Shown: positions 1 through 5,752 of the stretch, piece by piece
Layout of the letters: every line of letters starts with the position of its first letter
Position numbering within the stretch: the stretch's first letter is position 1
Assembly (NCBI GenBank): GCA_050010255.1
Contig: JBEKLJ010000086.1
Location: 1 to 13,889, forward strand
Reading direction: 5' to 3'
Length of the DNA: 13,889 bases
DNA from: JBEKLJ01 sp050010255
GTDB lineage: Bacteria; Acidobacteriota; Terriglobia; Bryobacterales; Bryobacteraceae
Program-made: the position numbers and the translations under genes
The notes under the pieces: model-generated
What the model was told of the DNA's origin: nothing
Database searches by the model: none
Seen by the model: only the letters and a program-made list of their open reading frames with translations

Positions 1-240
1 GAGATGGTGCGGGACCAGCGCTCCAAAGAGAGAGCGCCGGGGCTGCGCGACGAGGTCATCCAGCGCGCCTTCGAGCGCGGATTGCTCGTGCTGGGGGCAG
101 GCGAGAATGCGATCCGGCTGAGCCCGCCGCTCATCGTCACCAGCGAGCAGGCCGATTTTGCGCTCGACGTGCTGGAGGACTGCCTGGCCCTGGCCGGCCG
201 CCGCGCCGCACTAGGGGAGGCCTGCTCGCCGGCGGCGTGA
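1..240 (+). CDS. Class III aminotransferase, C-terminal end (partial)
   Basis: The reading frame is open from the first base and ends at TGA 238-240, giving about 79 residues; the gene begins outside the window. The segment ERGLLVLGAGENAIRLSPPL followed by a V-x-x-EQAD-x-ALDVLE stretch matches the C-terminal small domain of PLP-dependent fold-type I, class III aminotransferases. The closest match in style is 4-aminobutyrate aminotransferase, which moves an amino group from an omega-amino acid to 2-oxoglutarate in the cytosol. The PLP lysine and the cofactor phosphate site lie upstream and cannot be checked. The last residues, about AGRRAALGEACSPAA, are a low-complexity tail beyond the usual family end. 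Substrate (GABA, acetylornithine, other) cannot be decided from this end alone, so no symbol is given. Confidence 0.8.
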   Translation, partial: EMVRDQRSKERAPGLRDEVIQRAFERGLLVLGAGENAIRLSPPLIVTSEQADFALDVLEDCLALAGRRAALGEACSPAA

Positions 241-246
241 CGCAGG

Positions 247-355
247 CTGGTGGCTTGTGGACCGGCGCGCTGCGCGGGCCGGGTGAGCCGCAGCGCTCCG
301 CGCCACTGGTGGCTTGTGGATGAACCACCGTCCACGCGCCGCAAGCCACAGGCCG
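247..355. repeat. Dispersed heptamer-type repeat copies in the intergenic gap
   Basis: The 15-mer ctggtggcttgtgga occurs exactly at 247-261 and again at 306-320. At 341-355 the opposite strand reads cggcctgtggcttgc, so the tggcttg core is also present inverted. 310-316 (tggcttg) and 342-348 (caagcca) could pair as a hairpin. The units share the YGGC(CTG/TTG/AAG) pattern of the longer array at 3791-3853, so I treat them as one dispersed family. The rest of the 241-371 gap shows no gene. Confidence 0.6.
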
Positions 356-371
356 GTGTAACATAGCGGGG

Positions 372-899
372 GTGAGAACCCTCGACGTCGGCTGCGGCCT
401 CCGGAAGGCGCCGGGCGCGATCGGCATCGATCGCAACCCCGCTTCCGCCGCCGATGTCCTCTGCGACCTCGACCGCCTTCCGTACCCTTTTGCCGACGGA
501 GCCTTCGACCGGCTTCGGGCCGTGCACGTCATCGAGCACGTCTCCGACGTCATCCGCACGATGGAGGAATTCCACCGGCTGCTGCGGCCGGGCGGCCGCG
601 TGTTCCTGGTGACCCCGCACTACACCGACTTCAGCTCGTTTTGCGATCCCACACACCACTGGCACCTGAACAGCTTCTCGTTCCGGTATTTCGGCGAGGA
701 CCACGGCGGTTTCGGCTACTACTCGCCGGTGAAGTTCCGGGAGATTTCCGTGCGCGTGCGGCTACTGGCCTTTTGGAGGGCGTTGGGATTCGAGTTCCTG
801 GTGAACCACTCGCGGCGCTTTCGGCGGTTCTGGGAGCACTACCTGTGCTTCCTCGTGCGGGGCAAGGTGATGGAGTTCGAACTCGAGGCGCTGAAGTGA
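372..899 (+). CDS. Class I SAM-dependent methyltransferase
   Basis: 175 residues. The N-terminus opens directly with motif I, LDVGCG (residues 4-9), followed by an acidic residue after a short strand (GID, 18-20) and by a post-motif region with the usual HxxEH (residues 52-56) and LRPGGRVFLV (71-80). This is a Methyltransf_11-type Rossmann fold that binds S-adenosylmethionine; the methyl acceptor is not evident. Such proteins often sit near glycan or envelope genes, but the neighbours here do not define a pathway. The GTG start at 372 puts motif I almost at residue 1, which is typical of this short subfamily. No Shine-Dalgarno is visible; TAACAT (359-364) lies seven bases before the GTG, so a leaderless transcript is possible. 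The last 22 codons are in the 95-bp tandem duplication. Its TGA overlaps a GTG by four bases (GTGA at 896-899). Confidence 0.85.
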   Translation: MRTLDVGCGLRKAPGAIGIDRNPASAADVLCDLDRLPYPFADGAFDRLRAVHVIEHVSDVIRTMEEFHRLLRPGGRVFLVTPHYTDFSSFCDPTHHWHLNSFSFRYFGEDHGGFGYYSPVKFREISVRVRLLAFWRALGFEFLVNHSRRFRRFWEHYLCFLVRGKVMEFELEALK

Positions 900-1020
900 T
901 CCGCTGGCTGCTGCGGCTCTCGGACTGGGCGCACTTCCTGTGCTTCCTCGTGCGGGGCAAGGTGATGGAGTTCGAACTCGAGGCGCTGAAGTGATCCGCT
1001 GGCTGCTCCGGCTTTCCGAC
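831..1020. repeat. 95-bp direct tandem duplication across the methyltransferase/yraN junction
   Basis: 831-925 and 926-1020 are adjacent copies, offset exactly 95 bp. I count five differences (835/930, 841/936, 913/1008, 919/1014, 922/1017). The stretch 842-912 equals 937-1007 over 71 bases. Each copy holds the last 22 codons of the methyltransferase, the GTGA overlap and the first 10 codons of yraN. The three differences in the yraN-start part are all third-position and synonymous; the two in the methyltransferase part change E to A and Y to F. Confidence 0.95.
896..994 (+). other. 32-codon chimeric mini-ORF made by the 95-bp duplication
   Basis: GTG at 896 opens a frame of 32 codons ending at TGA 992-994. 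The first ten residues (VIRWLLRLSD) equal the YraN N-terminus and the remaining 22 (from WAHFLCFLVRGK onward) equal the methyltransferase C-terminus with two conservative changes. It overlaps the methyltransferase stop by four bases (GTGA 896-899) and the yraN start by four bases (GTGA 991-994), so translational coupling is kept at both joints. The product would be short, with a hydrophobic, basic N-terminal half. It is most simply a by-product of the duplication that keeps downstream translation intact; expression of a functional peptide is only a possibility. Confidence 0.35.
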
Positions 1021-1428
1021 GCGGCCCGGCACCTCGCCCGCGCGCGGCGGGGGCCGGCGGACCAGGCCGCGGGCCGCCGGGGCGAGGATCTGGCGCACCG
1101 CTACCTGGAGCGCCGGGGCCTGCGGGTGGTGGGGCGCAACTATCGCCCGCCCGGAGGCGGCGGTGAGGTGGACCTGGTGGCCTGGGAGGGCGACACGCTG
1201 GTCTTCGTCGAGGTCAAGGCGCGCCATACCGACGCCTCCGGCGCCCCGGAGCGCAACATCGGCGAGGCCAAGCGCGTGGCGCTCCAGCGGGCGGCGCGCG
1301 CCTATGCGCGGCGGGCCGGCGTCGACTGGGAGCGCGTGCGGTTCGATGTGGTGAGCGTGCTGCTCACCCAGCCCCCCGATATCCGGCACGTCCGCGACGC
1401 AATTCGCCCCTCCGGTAAGCGGAAGTGA
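991..1428 (+). CDS. yraN: YraN/UPF0102 family protein (endonuclease-like fold)
   Basis: 145 residues from the GTG at 991, near the usual UPF0102 length (about 120-130) with a slightly longer C-terminus. The family signature is complete: GRRGEDLAHRYLERRGL (residues 28-44), RNYR (49-52), GEVDLVA (58-64) and VFVEVKAR (71-78). The acidic D and E-x-K residues correspond to the restriction-endonuclease-like/Holliday-resolvase-like core (D61, E74, K76). UPF0102 proteins are conserved and cytosolic but their role is poorly defined. The frame stays open upstream to 940, but that part is only an out-of-frame reading of the duplicated methyltransferase tail. GTG 991 is preferred because it overlaps the preceding TGA and gives the expected N-terminus. 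Confidence 0.9.
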   Translation: MIRWLLRLSDAARHLARARRGPADQAAGRRGEDLAHRYLERRGLRVVGRNYRPPGGGGEVDLVAWEGDTLVFVEVKARHTDASGAPERNIGEAKRVALQRAARAYARRAGVDWERVRFDVVSVLLTQPPDIRHVRDAIRPSGKRK

Positions 1429-1629
1429 GCCTTGCCCGGGCTGCCGGCTCAACCGAAACCGCGGTCGTCGTGAGAAGTGCGGGACGTCGGCTGTCCGGCT
1501 ACGGATGCCAAACGACGGCAAAGCCGACGCTGCAAACTGAAGTTCGCGCCACAAGACGGAAGCCGCGCCGGATTACGGGTACGCTCCTCCGGGATGCCCA
1601 CACAGCCGTTTCCGTGCCGCGGCATGGCG

Positions 1630-1635
1630 TATACT
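1630..1635 (+). promoter_or_regulatory. Possible -10 element upstream of the E1 alpha/beta operon
   Basis: TATACT at 1630-1635 is the best sigma70-like -10 in the 345-bp gap 1429-1773. A weak TTTCCG lies at 1609-1614 with a short 15-bp spacer. A start near 1642 would give a leader of about 130 nt that begins just before the strong hairpin at 1647-1680. The part of the gap before 1600 shows no gene and no other clear signal. Confidence 0.35.
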
Positions 1636-1646
1636 TGGGGGTTTGA

Positions 1647-1767
1647 GTCCTGAGGGTGGCGGTGCTCCGCCCCCCAGGACCGCCTGGAGCGCCCGAACTT
1701 CCGGGGGGCGGTGGGAGGGGCGTCCGCCCGCGGGGGAACGGGAGTGCCCGGGCAGACAGCCCCGGAG
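1647..1767 (+). promoter_or_regulatory. GC-rich structured leader before the E1 alpha gene
   Basis: Two hairpins can be drawn by hand. The first pairs gtcctg (1647-1652) with caggac (1675-1680), continues with GGG/CCC and GGCGG/CCGCC steps around two single-base bulges (A1653, T1657), and closes on a TGCT loop (1663-1666). The second has an outer stem CGGGG (1731-1735) with CCCCG (1760-1764) and an inner CGGG-AGTG-CCCG hairpin (1739-1750). The outer stem ends on the first G of the GGAG ribosome binding site (1764-1767). No U-run follows the first hairpin, so it is not a standard terminator. It matches no riboswitch class that I recognise. Confidence 0.4.
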
Positions 1768-1773
1768 AATGCC

Positions 1774-2808
1774 ATGGCTACCACAGAAACTCTGGCACTA
1801 GCTGGGGCCAGCCGGTTGTTGGGGGAGGAGCCGGACCCCAACGCTGAGTTGGCCCAAAGGTTTTTGCGTTACATGTTCCTCCACAGGGAAGTCGAGGAAC
1901 GGATAGAAAAGAAGCTCCACCGGCAGGGCAAAATCGCCGGTGGCGTCTACGTCGGCCGCGGGCAGGAAGCCATCTGCGTCGGTGCCGGGATGGCGGCGGA
2001 CGCCGAGGACGTCCTCTTCCCTTGCCACCGCGATATGGGGTTGTACTTCATCCGCGGCGTCCATCCCAGGCAGGTCTTCGGCCAGTACATGGGCCGTGTC
2101 GGCGGGGTCACCCGCGGCAGGGACGGCAACATGCACATGGGCGACCTGAAGCTGAAGATTGTCGCCATCATCAGCTCGATCGGCGCCGCCCTTCCAGTGG
2201 CCGCCGGCGCGGCGCTGGGGCTGAAGTACCTGGGCAGCCGGAACGTCGCCTTCTGCTTCTTCGGAGACGGCGCCACCAGCCGCGGCGACTGGCACGAGGG
2301 CGTGAACCTGGCCGCGGTGCAGCGCCTCCCCCTGGTGTTGATCTGCAACAACAACATGTATGCGTACTCGACGCCGCTGGAGAAGCAGTATGCCTGCGCC
2401 AACGTCGCCGACCGCGGGCCCGCTTACGGCATCCCGGCCGAGATCGTCGATGGCAACGACGTCTTCGCGGTTTACCAGGCCGCCGGGCGTGCTCGCGCGC
2501 ATGCGCGCCTGGGCCTGGGGCCGTACCTGGTCGAGTGCAAGACGTTCCGGATGACCGGCCATGCCGCGCATGATGCCGCCGAGTACGTGCCCCAGCATCT
2601 CTTCGAGGAGTGGGCCGCCAAGGATCCCATCCAGCGGCTGGAGCGGCTGATGCTGGAGAAGAGCTGGACCACCGCGGAGGAACTGGAGCGCACTTACGCC
2701 TGCATCCGTAAGGAGGTGGACGAAGCGATCGCCTGGGCCGAGCAGAGCCCGTTTCCCGATCCCGCGACGCTCCTCGAGAACGTCTACGAGCGGAATTCGG
2801 GGAGGTGA
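1774..2808 (+). CDS. 2-oxoacid dehydrogenase E1 component, alpha subunit (TPP-dependent)
   Basis: 344 residues from ATG 1774, which has GGAG at 1764-1767 with 6-nt spacing; GTG 1711 is in frame but adds only leader-derived sequence. The thiamine-diphosphate motif runs from GDG (164-166) to the NNN at 192-194, spanning the expected ~30 residues. RDGNMHMGD (116-124) and FRMTGHAAHD (258-267) match the active-site loops of E1 alpha. With E1 beta it forms the alpha2beta2 decarboxylase that removes CO2 from a 2-oxoacid and passes the acyl group to lipoyl-E2. Pyruvate, branched-chain 2-oxoacids and acetoin-type substrates are all possible. No E2 or E3 gene lies in the window. The E1 beta gene follows after three bases, so the two are surely co-transcribed. 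Confidence 0.9.
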   Translation: MATTETLALAGASRLLGEEPDPNAELAQRFLRYMFLHREVEERIEKKLHRQGKIAGGVYVGRGQEAICVGAGMAADAEDVLFPCHRDMGLYFIRGVHPRQVFGQYMGRVGGVTRGRDGNMHMGDLKLKIVAIISSIGAALPVAAGAALGLKYLGSRNVAFCFFGDGATSRGDWHEGVNLAAVQRLPLVLICNNNMYAYSTPLEKQYACANVADRGPAYGIPAEIVDGNDVFAVYQAAGRARAHARLGLGPYLVECKTFRMTGHAAHDAAEYVPQHLFEEWAAKDPIQRLERLMLEKSWTTAEELERTYACIRKEVDEAIAWAEQSPFPDPATLLENVYERNSGR

Positions 2809-2811
2809 TGG

Positions 2812-3786
2812 GTGCCGATCACGTACCTCGAAGCCATCCGCCAGGGCATCTGGGAGGAGATGGAGCGTGACCCGAACGTCTTCGTGATCGGCGAGGATAT
2901 CGGCGTTTACGGGGGCGCGTTCAAGGTCACCGCCGGAATGCTGGAGCGCTTCGGCGAGCGGCGCGTCATCGACACGCCGCTCTCGGAATCGGCGATCGTG
3001 GGCGCGGCCATCGGCGCGGGTTTCCTGGGCCTTCGGCCGGTAGCGGAGATGCAGTTTGCCGATTTCATCTCGTGCGCCTTCGACCAGGTGGTCAACTTCG
3101 CCGCCAAGTGCCGCTACCGCTGGGGCGCCCCGGTGCCGATCGTGATCCGGGGACCGTCGGGCGGCGGCGTCCACGCCGGGCCGTTCCACTCGCAGAACCC
3201 GGAGGCTTGGTTCGCGCATGTGCCCGGGCTGAAGGTGGTTGCGCCGGCGACCGCCTACGACGCCAAGGGTCTCATCAAGTCCTCGATCCGGGACAACGAT
3301 CCGGTGCTCTTCTTCGAGCACAAGGGGCTCTACCGGCGCATCAAAGAGGACCTCCCCGAGGGCGAGTACACGGTGCCGCTGGGGCAGGCCCGCGTGTTCC
3401 GGGAAGGCACGGACCTCTCGATTATCACGTACGGGGCCACGGTCTACGTGGCCCAGGAAGCCGCCGAGACGCTCGAGCGGGAAGACAAAGTCTCGGTGGA
3501 GATCGTCGATCTGCGGACGCTGCTGCCGTTGGACGAGGAGACGGTGCTCGCCAGCGTGCGCAAGACCTCGCGGGCCATCGTACTGCACGAGGACACGCTC
3601 ACCGGCGGCTTCGGTGGCGAGATCGCGGCGCGCATTGCCGAGAAGGTCTTCGACTGCCTGGATGGTCCCGTGGTGCGGGTCGCTGCCGCCGATGCGCCGG
3701 TGCCCTTCAGCGGGCCGCTGGAGGAGGCTTTCCTGCCGAGCGCGGCCAAGGTGCTGGAGCGGGCGCGCTGGCTGCTAGCTTACTAG
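2812..3786 (+). CDS. 2-oxoacid dehydrogenase E1 component, beta subunit
   Basis: 324 residues, normal for the family. The start is GTG 2812, behind a strong GGGGAGG at 2799-2805. The ATG at 2808 is in another frame. N-terminal GEDIGVYGG (27-35) and the SES at 58-60 are the cofactor-activating region. FADF (82-85), RGPSGGG (113-119) and HAGPFHSQNPEAWF (121-134) carry the conserved active-site histidine region, and HEDTLTGGFGGEIA near the C-terminus is the transketolase C-domain signature. The pattern resembles branched-chain and acetoin E1 beta as much as pyruvate E1 beta, so the substrate is left open. It is the last gene of the operon; the heptamer repeat array starts 5 bp after its stop. 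Confidence 0.9.
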   Translation: MPITYLEAIRQGIWEEMERDPNVFVIGEDIGVYGGAFKVTAGMLERFGERRVIDTPLSESAIVGAAIGAGFLGLRPVAEMQFADFISCAFDQVVNFAAKCRYRWGAPVPIVIRGPSGGGVHAGPFHSQNPEAWFAHVPGLKVVAPATAYDAKGLIKSSIRDNDPVLFFEHKGLYRRIKEDLPEGEYTVPLGQARVFREGTDLSIITYGATVYVAQEAAETLEREDKVSVEIVDLRTLLPLDEETVLASVRKTSRAIVLHEDTLTGGFGGEIAARIAEKVFDCLDGPVVRVAAADAPVPFSGPLEEAFLPSAAKVLERARWLLAY

Positions 3787-3790
3787 CCCG

Positions 3791-3853
3791 CGGCCTGCGG
3801 CAGGTGGCCTGCGGCCTGTGGCAAGTGGCCTGTGGCAAGCGGCCTGTGGAGCC
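3791..3853. repeat. Heptamer tandem repeat array, YGGC(CTG/AAG)
   Basis: Reading in 7-mers from 3791 gives cggcctg, cggcagg, tggcctg, cggcctg, tggcaag, tggcctg, tggcaag, cggcctg and a decayed tggagcc. Eight good units keep phase without a gap. The unit pairs suggest a 14-mer higher-order form, such as tggcctgtggcaag (3826-3839). Related units occur at 247-355. The array is intergenic, just after the E1 beta stop. Heptameric short tandem repeats are known in some bacterial genomes and usually arise by slippage; no function is evident here. Confidence 0.85.
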
Positions 3854-3883
3854 GCCCGGCGCTGCGCAGCAGTAGCCAGCGCC

Positions 3884-3959
3884 AGCGGGTGGTATCAGCC
3901 AGAGCTGCCGGGTTCAGAACTAGCGGGTGGTATCAGCCAGGGCCGTCGGGTTCAGTACC
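3884..3959. repeat. Two tandem copies of a 38-bp repeat
   Basis: 3884-3921 and 3922-3959 are directly adjacent and differ at five of 38 positions. Both begin agcgggtggtatcagccag (19 identical bases) and share cgggttcag near the end. The second copy extends into the 3' end of the leftward PilZ gene: its TGA (3933-3935) and last eight codons lie inside the repeat. The unit has no clear inverted structure. Confidence 0.9.
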
Positions 3960-4343
3960 GGGCAAACCCCGCCGCAGGGTGAGGGCCACCAGGCGGCGCG
4001 GGTCCAGCAGATGCTTGGGACGGAAGCGCCGCTTATTCCACTTGTACCCCGGCTCGAACTTCACCCCGAGGAAGTAGCCCGTGTCACGGTAGACGCAATA
4101 GCAGACCCGGCCCGTCAGCGTGGCCTTGGGGTGCTGGATGCGCACCACCACTCCGACCGGCACCGGCGCATCCACCTGAAGGCCGGCGCCCGAGAATGAA
4201 ATGTCCTCCAGGTTGGCCTGGGTCTTCTGCTCGTCTCCGGCTTCACCGCTCCAGCAGACATCGATCAGGTCCGCGCAGAGCATGCGCGCTTCCAAGCGTC
4301 GGTCGCGTTCCGGCCACGTCCCGCCGGTGCGTTCAGCCTGCAT
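3933..4343 (-). CDS. PilZ domain protein (probable c-di-GMP receptor)
   Basis: 136 residues from ATG at 4343 (reverse strand), preceded by GAGGGA with about 6-nt spacing. An in-frame GTG at 4364 is possible but has no ribosome binding site. The single PilZ domain shows both c-di-GMP motifs: RxxxR as R16-L-E-A-R20 and DxSxxG as D47-I-S-F-S-G52. The beta-barrel ending GYFLGVKFEP (89-98) is also typical. No signal peptide or membrane segment is seen, so it is a soluble cytosolic receptor that would bind c-di-GMP and act on a partner; no diguanylate cyclase or target gene is nearby. The last residues (TEPDGPG) are encoded by the 38-bp repeat, so the C-terminal tail after about residue 128 probably is not conserved. 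Confidence 0.85.
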   Translation of the reverse strand: MQAERTGGTWPERDRRLEARMLCADLIDVCWSGEAGDEQKTQANLEDISFSGAGLQVDAPVPVGVVVRIQHPKATLTGRVCYCVYRDTGYFLGVKFEPGYKWNKRRFRPKHLLDPRRLVALTLRRGLPGTEPDGPG

Positions 4344-4682
4344 CACCGGTCCCTCCACGAGCACTCATCGGCAGCCTACCGCGCGGGGTTTAATCGAAGG
4401 GCCCGAAAAAGCCACTTACTGGCGCGACGCCGGAAGCCCCTTTGGCGCGCTGGGGGACCTCCGGTGGGCGGCGCGGCGAACCGCTTAGATGCGATCGCAC
4501 ATCTCCACGACCCTCGGCAGCGGTTTGTACTGCCTGGCCAGAGGCTAGGGGTTGACGGGTCTCCATTCGAGGTCAGTGTACAACCTGGTGTGTACGGCTG
4601 GTGCGTGCGGCTGATGGCTTGGGCCCGTTGCCGGCTCTTTGTGGGCCGGTGATGGGCGAGCCGGGCTATATTGGTCCTTCAC
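4344..4682. other. Divergent intergenic region, PilZ gene to GHMP kinase
   Basis: 339 bp with no convincing gene on either strand; open frames here lack recognisable sequence and have poor starts. It must hold the divergent promoters. A small inverted repeat, CCGGC with GCCGG, lies at about 4631-4648 around a 9-nt loop. TTGACG at 4552-4557 resembles a -35, but no good -10 lies 16-18 bp after it. The best -10 is TATATT at 4667-4672, annotated separately. Confidence 0.5.
4667..4672 (+). promoter_or_regulatory. Possible -10 element of the GHMP kinase gene
   Basis: TATATT ends ten bases before the ATG at 4683. A start about seven bases after the hexamer would leave a leader of only a few nucleotides. 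This fits the lack of any Shine-Dalgarno in front of the gene. No -35 consensus is seen at the right distance. Confidence 0.35.
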
Positions 4683-5729
4683 ATGAGAATCACGGCGAAA
4701 GCGCCTTGCCGCGTGGACCTGGCGGGCGGCACCCTGGACATCTGGCCGCTGTACCTCTACCACCCCGGCGCCGTTACGGTGAACTTCGCCGTGGACCGGT
4801 ACGCGAGCTGCGTGCTGGAGGCGCGCGGCGACGGCAGAATCGCGCTCAGTTCCGGGGACCTTCACCGCGAGGAGACGTTCGATTCCCGCGACGCGCTAGC
4901 CGCCGCGGCGAGCTACAGGCTGCCACTGCTGGCTTGCGTGGTGCGTTTCTTCGCCCCCCGGACGGGTCTCACGCTCCGGACGCACTCGGAAGCGCCGGCG
5001 GGCGCCGGGATCGCCGGTTCCTCGGCGCTGATCATCGCCCTGGCCAGCGCGCTCAACCGGCTCACCGGCGCCGGGTACAGGCGCGAGAGAATCCGCGAGA
5101 TCGCGCAGAACGTCGAGGCGCAGATCATCCGTGTGCCGACCGGCTGCCAGGACTACTACCCCGCCTTGTACGGCGGCGTGAGCGCGATCGAGCTGCGCGT
5201 GGACGGCATCGTTCGGAAACCGATCCAGGTCGATCTGGACGACTTCAACCAGCGCCTGGTGCTGGCTTACACCGGCGTTCCCCGAGACTCTGGCATCAAC
5301 AATTGGGAGGTGACCAAGGCCCATATCGACGGCGAGCGCGGTGTGCGCCGCAACTTCGAGAGGATCGCGGCCATCGCGCGCGCCATGCGCGCCGCGCTGG
5401 AGCGGGCGGACTGGGCCGAGGCCGGCCGGCTGCTGGGCGAGGAGTGGGCGCATCGCCGCAAGAACGCCCCGGGCATCACGACGCCGCTCATCGACCGCCT
5501 GGTCGCCGCGACGCGCCGCGCGGGCGCCTTGGGCGCCAAGGTCTGCGGCGCGGGCGGCGGCGGCTGCGTGTTGTTCCTGGTTGAGCGCGGCGCCAAGGGG
5601 CGAGTCGAGCAGGTGATTGCGCGCGAGGGCGCCCAGGTGCTGCCCGTGTGCGTGGCCCCGGCAGGCGTCCGGGTCCGGGTCCGGGCTGAGCCGGCCGGGC
5701 CCGAGCGCTGTGCTAGAATGCTAAGTTAG
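4683..5729 (+). CDS. GHMP-family sugar kinase (HddA/galactokinase-mevalonate kinase related)
   Basis: 348 residues from ATG 4683; a TTG at 4671 adds only four residues. The three GHMP motifs are present: N-terminal APCRVDLAGGTLDI (7-20), the ATP-phosphate loop EAPAGAGIAGSSAL (103-116) and the C-terminal KVCGAGGGGCVLFL. VPTGCQDYYPALYGG (151-165) is typical of the COG2605-type predicted kinases, which include D-glycero-D-manno-heptose-7-phosphate kinase. The enzyme probably phosphorylates a free or phosphorylated sugar at the anomeric position in the cytosol. The sugar cannot be read from sequence. A GT9 heptosyltransferase-like gene lies 2.7 kb downstream in the same direction, which would fit a heptose role but does not prove it. 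Near the C-terminus a 6-bp repeat (gtccgg, three copies from about 5668) encodes VRVRV. Confidence 0.82.
   Translation: MRITAKAPCRVDLAGGTLDIWPLYLYHPGAVTVNFAVDRYASCVLEARGDGRIALSSGDLHREETFDSRDALAAAASYRLPLLACVVRFFAPRTGLTLRTHSEAPAGAGIAGSSALIIALASALNRLTGAGYRRERIREIAQNVEAQIIRVPTGCQDYYPALYGGVSAIELRVDGIVRKPIQVDLDDFNQRLVLAYTGVPRDSGINNWEVTKAHIDGERGVRRNFERIAAIARAMRAALERADWAEAGRLLGEEWAHRRKNAPGITTPLIDRLVAATRRAGALGAKVCGAGGGGCVLFLVERGAKGRVEQVIAREGAQVLPVCVAPAGVRVRVRAEPAGPERCARMLS
5711..5719 (+). promoter_or_regulatory. Possible extended -10 promoter of the parvulin gene
   Basis: TGCTAGAAT matches an extended -10 (TGnTAnAAT) and lies inside the last codons of the GHMP kinase gene. A start near 5726 would give a leader of about 27 nt that includes AAGGA at 5737-5741 before the ATG at 5753. 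No -35 is visible, as is common for extended -10 promoters. Confidence 0.4.
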
Positions 5730-5752
5730 TCCACTTAAGGAACCTTCCCGTA

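Noticed and set aside
940..990. Upstream extension of yraN
   Set aside because: This part is the duplicated methyltransferase tail read in the wrong frame. GTG 991 gives the expected YraN N-terminus and couples to the preceding stop.
1647..1680. Hairpin as a rho-independent terminator of yraN
   Set aside because: The stem is strong but is followed by cgcctggagc, with no T-run, and it lies more than 200 bp after the yraN stop.
1798..3588. 596-codon open frame on the reverse strand across E1 alpha and E1 beta
   Set aside because: It is antisense to two well-supported genes. Its translation has no recognisable motif and it arises from GC-rich codon bias, which leaves stop-free complementary frames.
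3791..3959. The clustered repeats as a CRISPR array
   Set aside because: The units are directly adjacent without unique spacers of constant length, and no cas gene is present.
4201..4488. 95-codon forward frame from within the PilZ gene into the intergenic gap
   Set aside because: Mostly antisense to the PilZ gene, with no domain and no ribosome binding site.
5668..5690. Short gtccgg direct repeats as a regulatory array
   Set aside because: They lie in the coding frame of the GHMP kinase C-terminus (VRVRV), only three units, and look like simple codon repetition.
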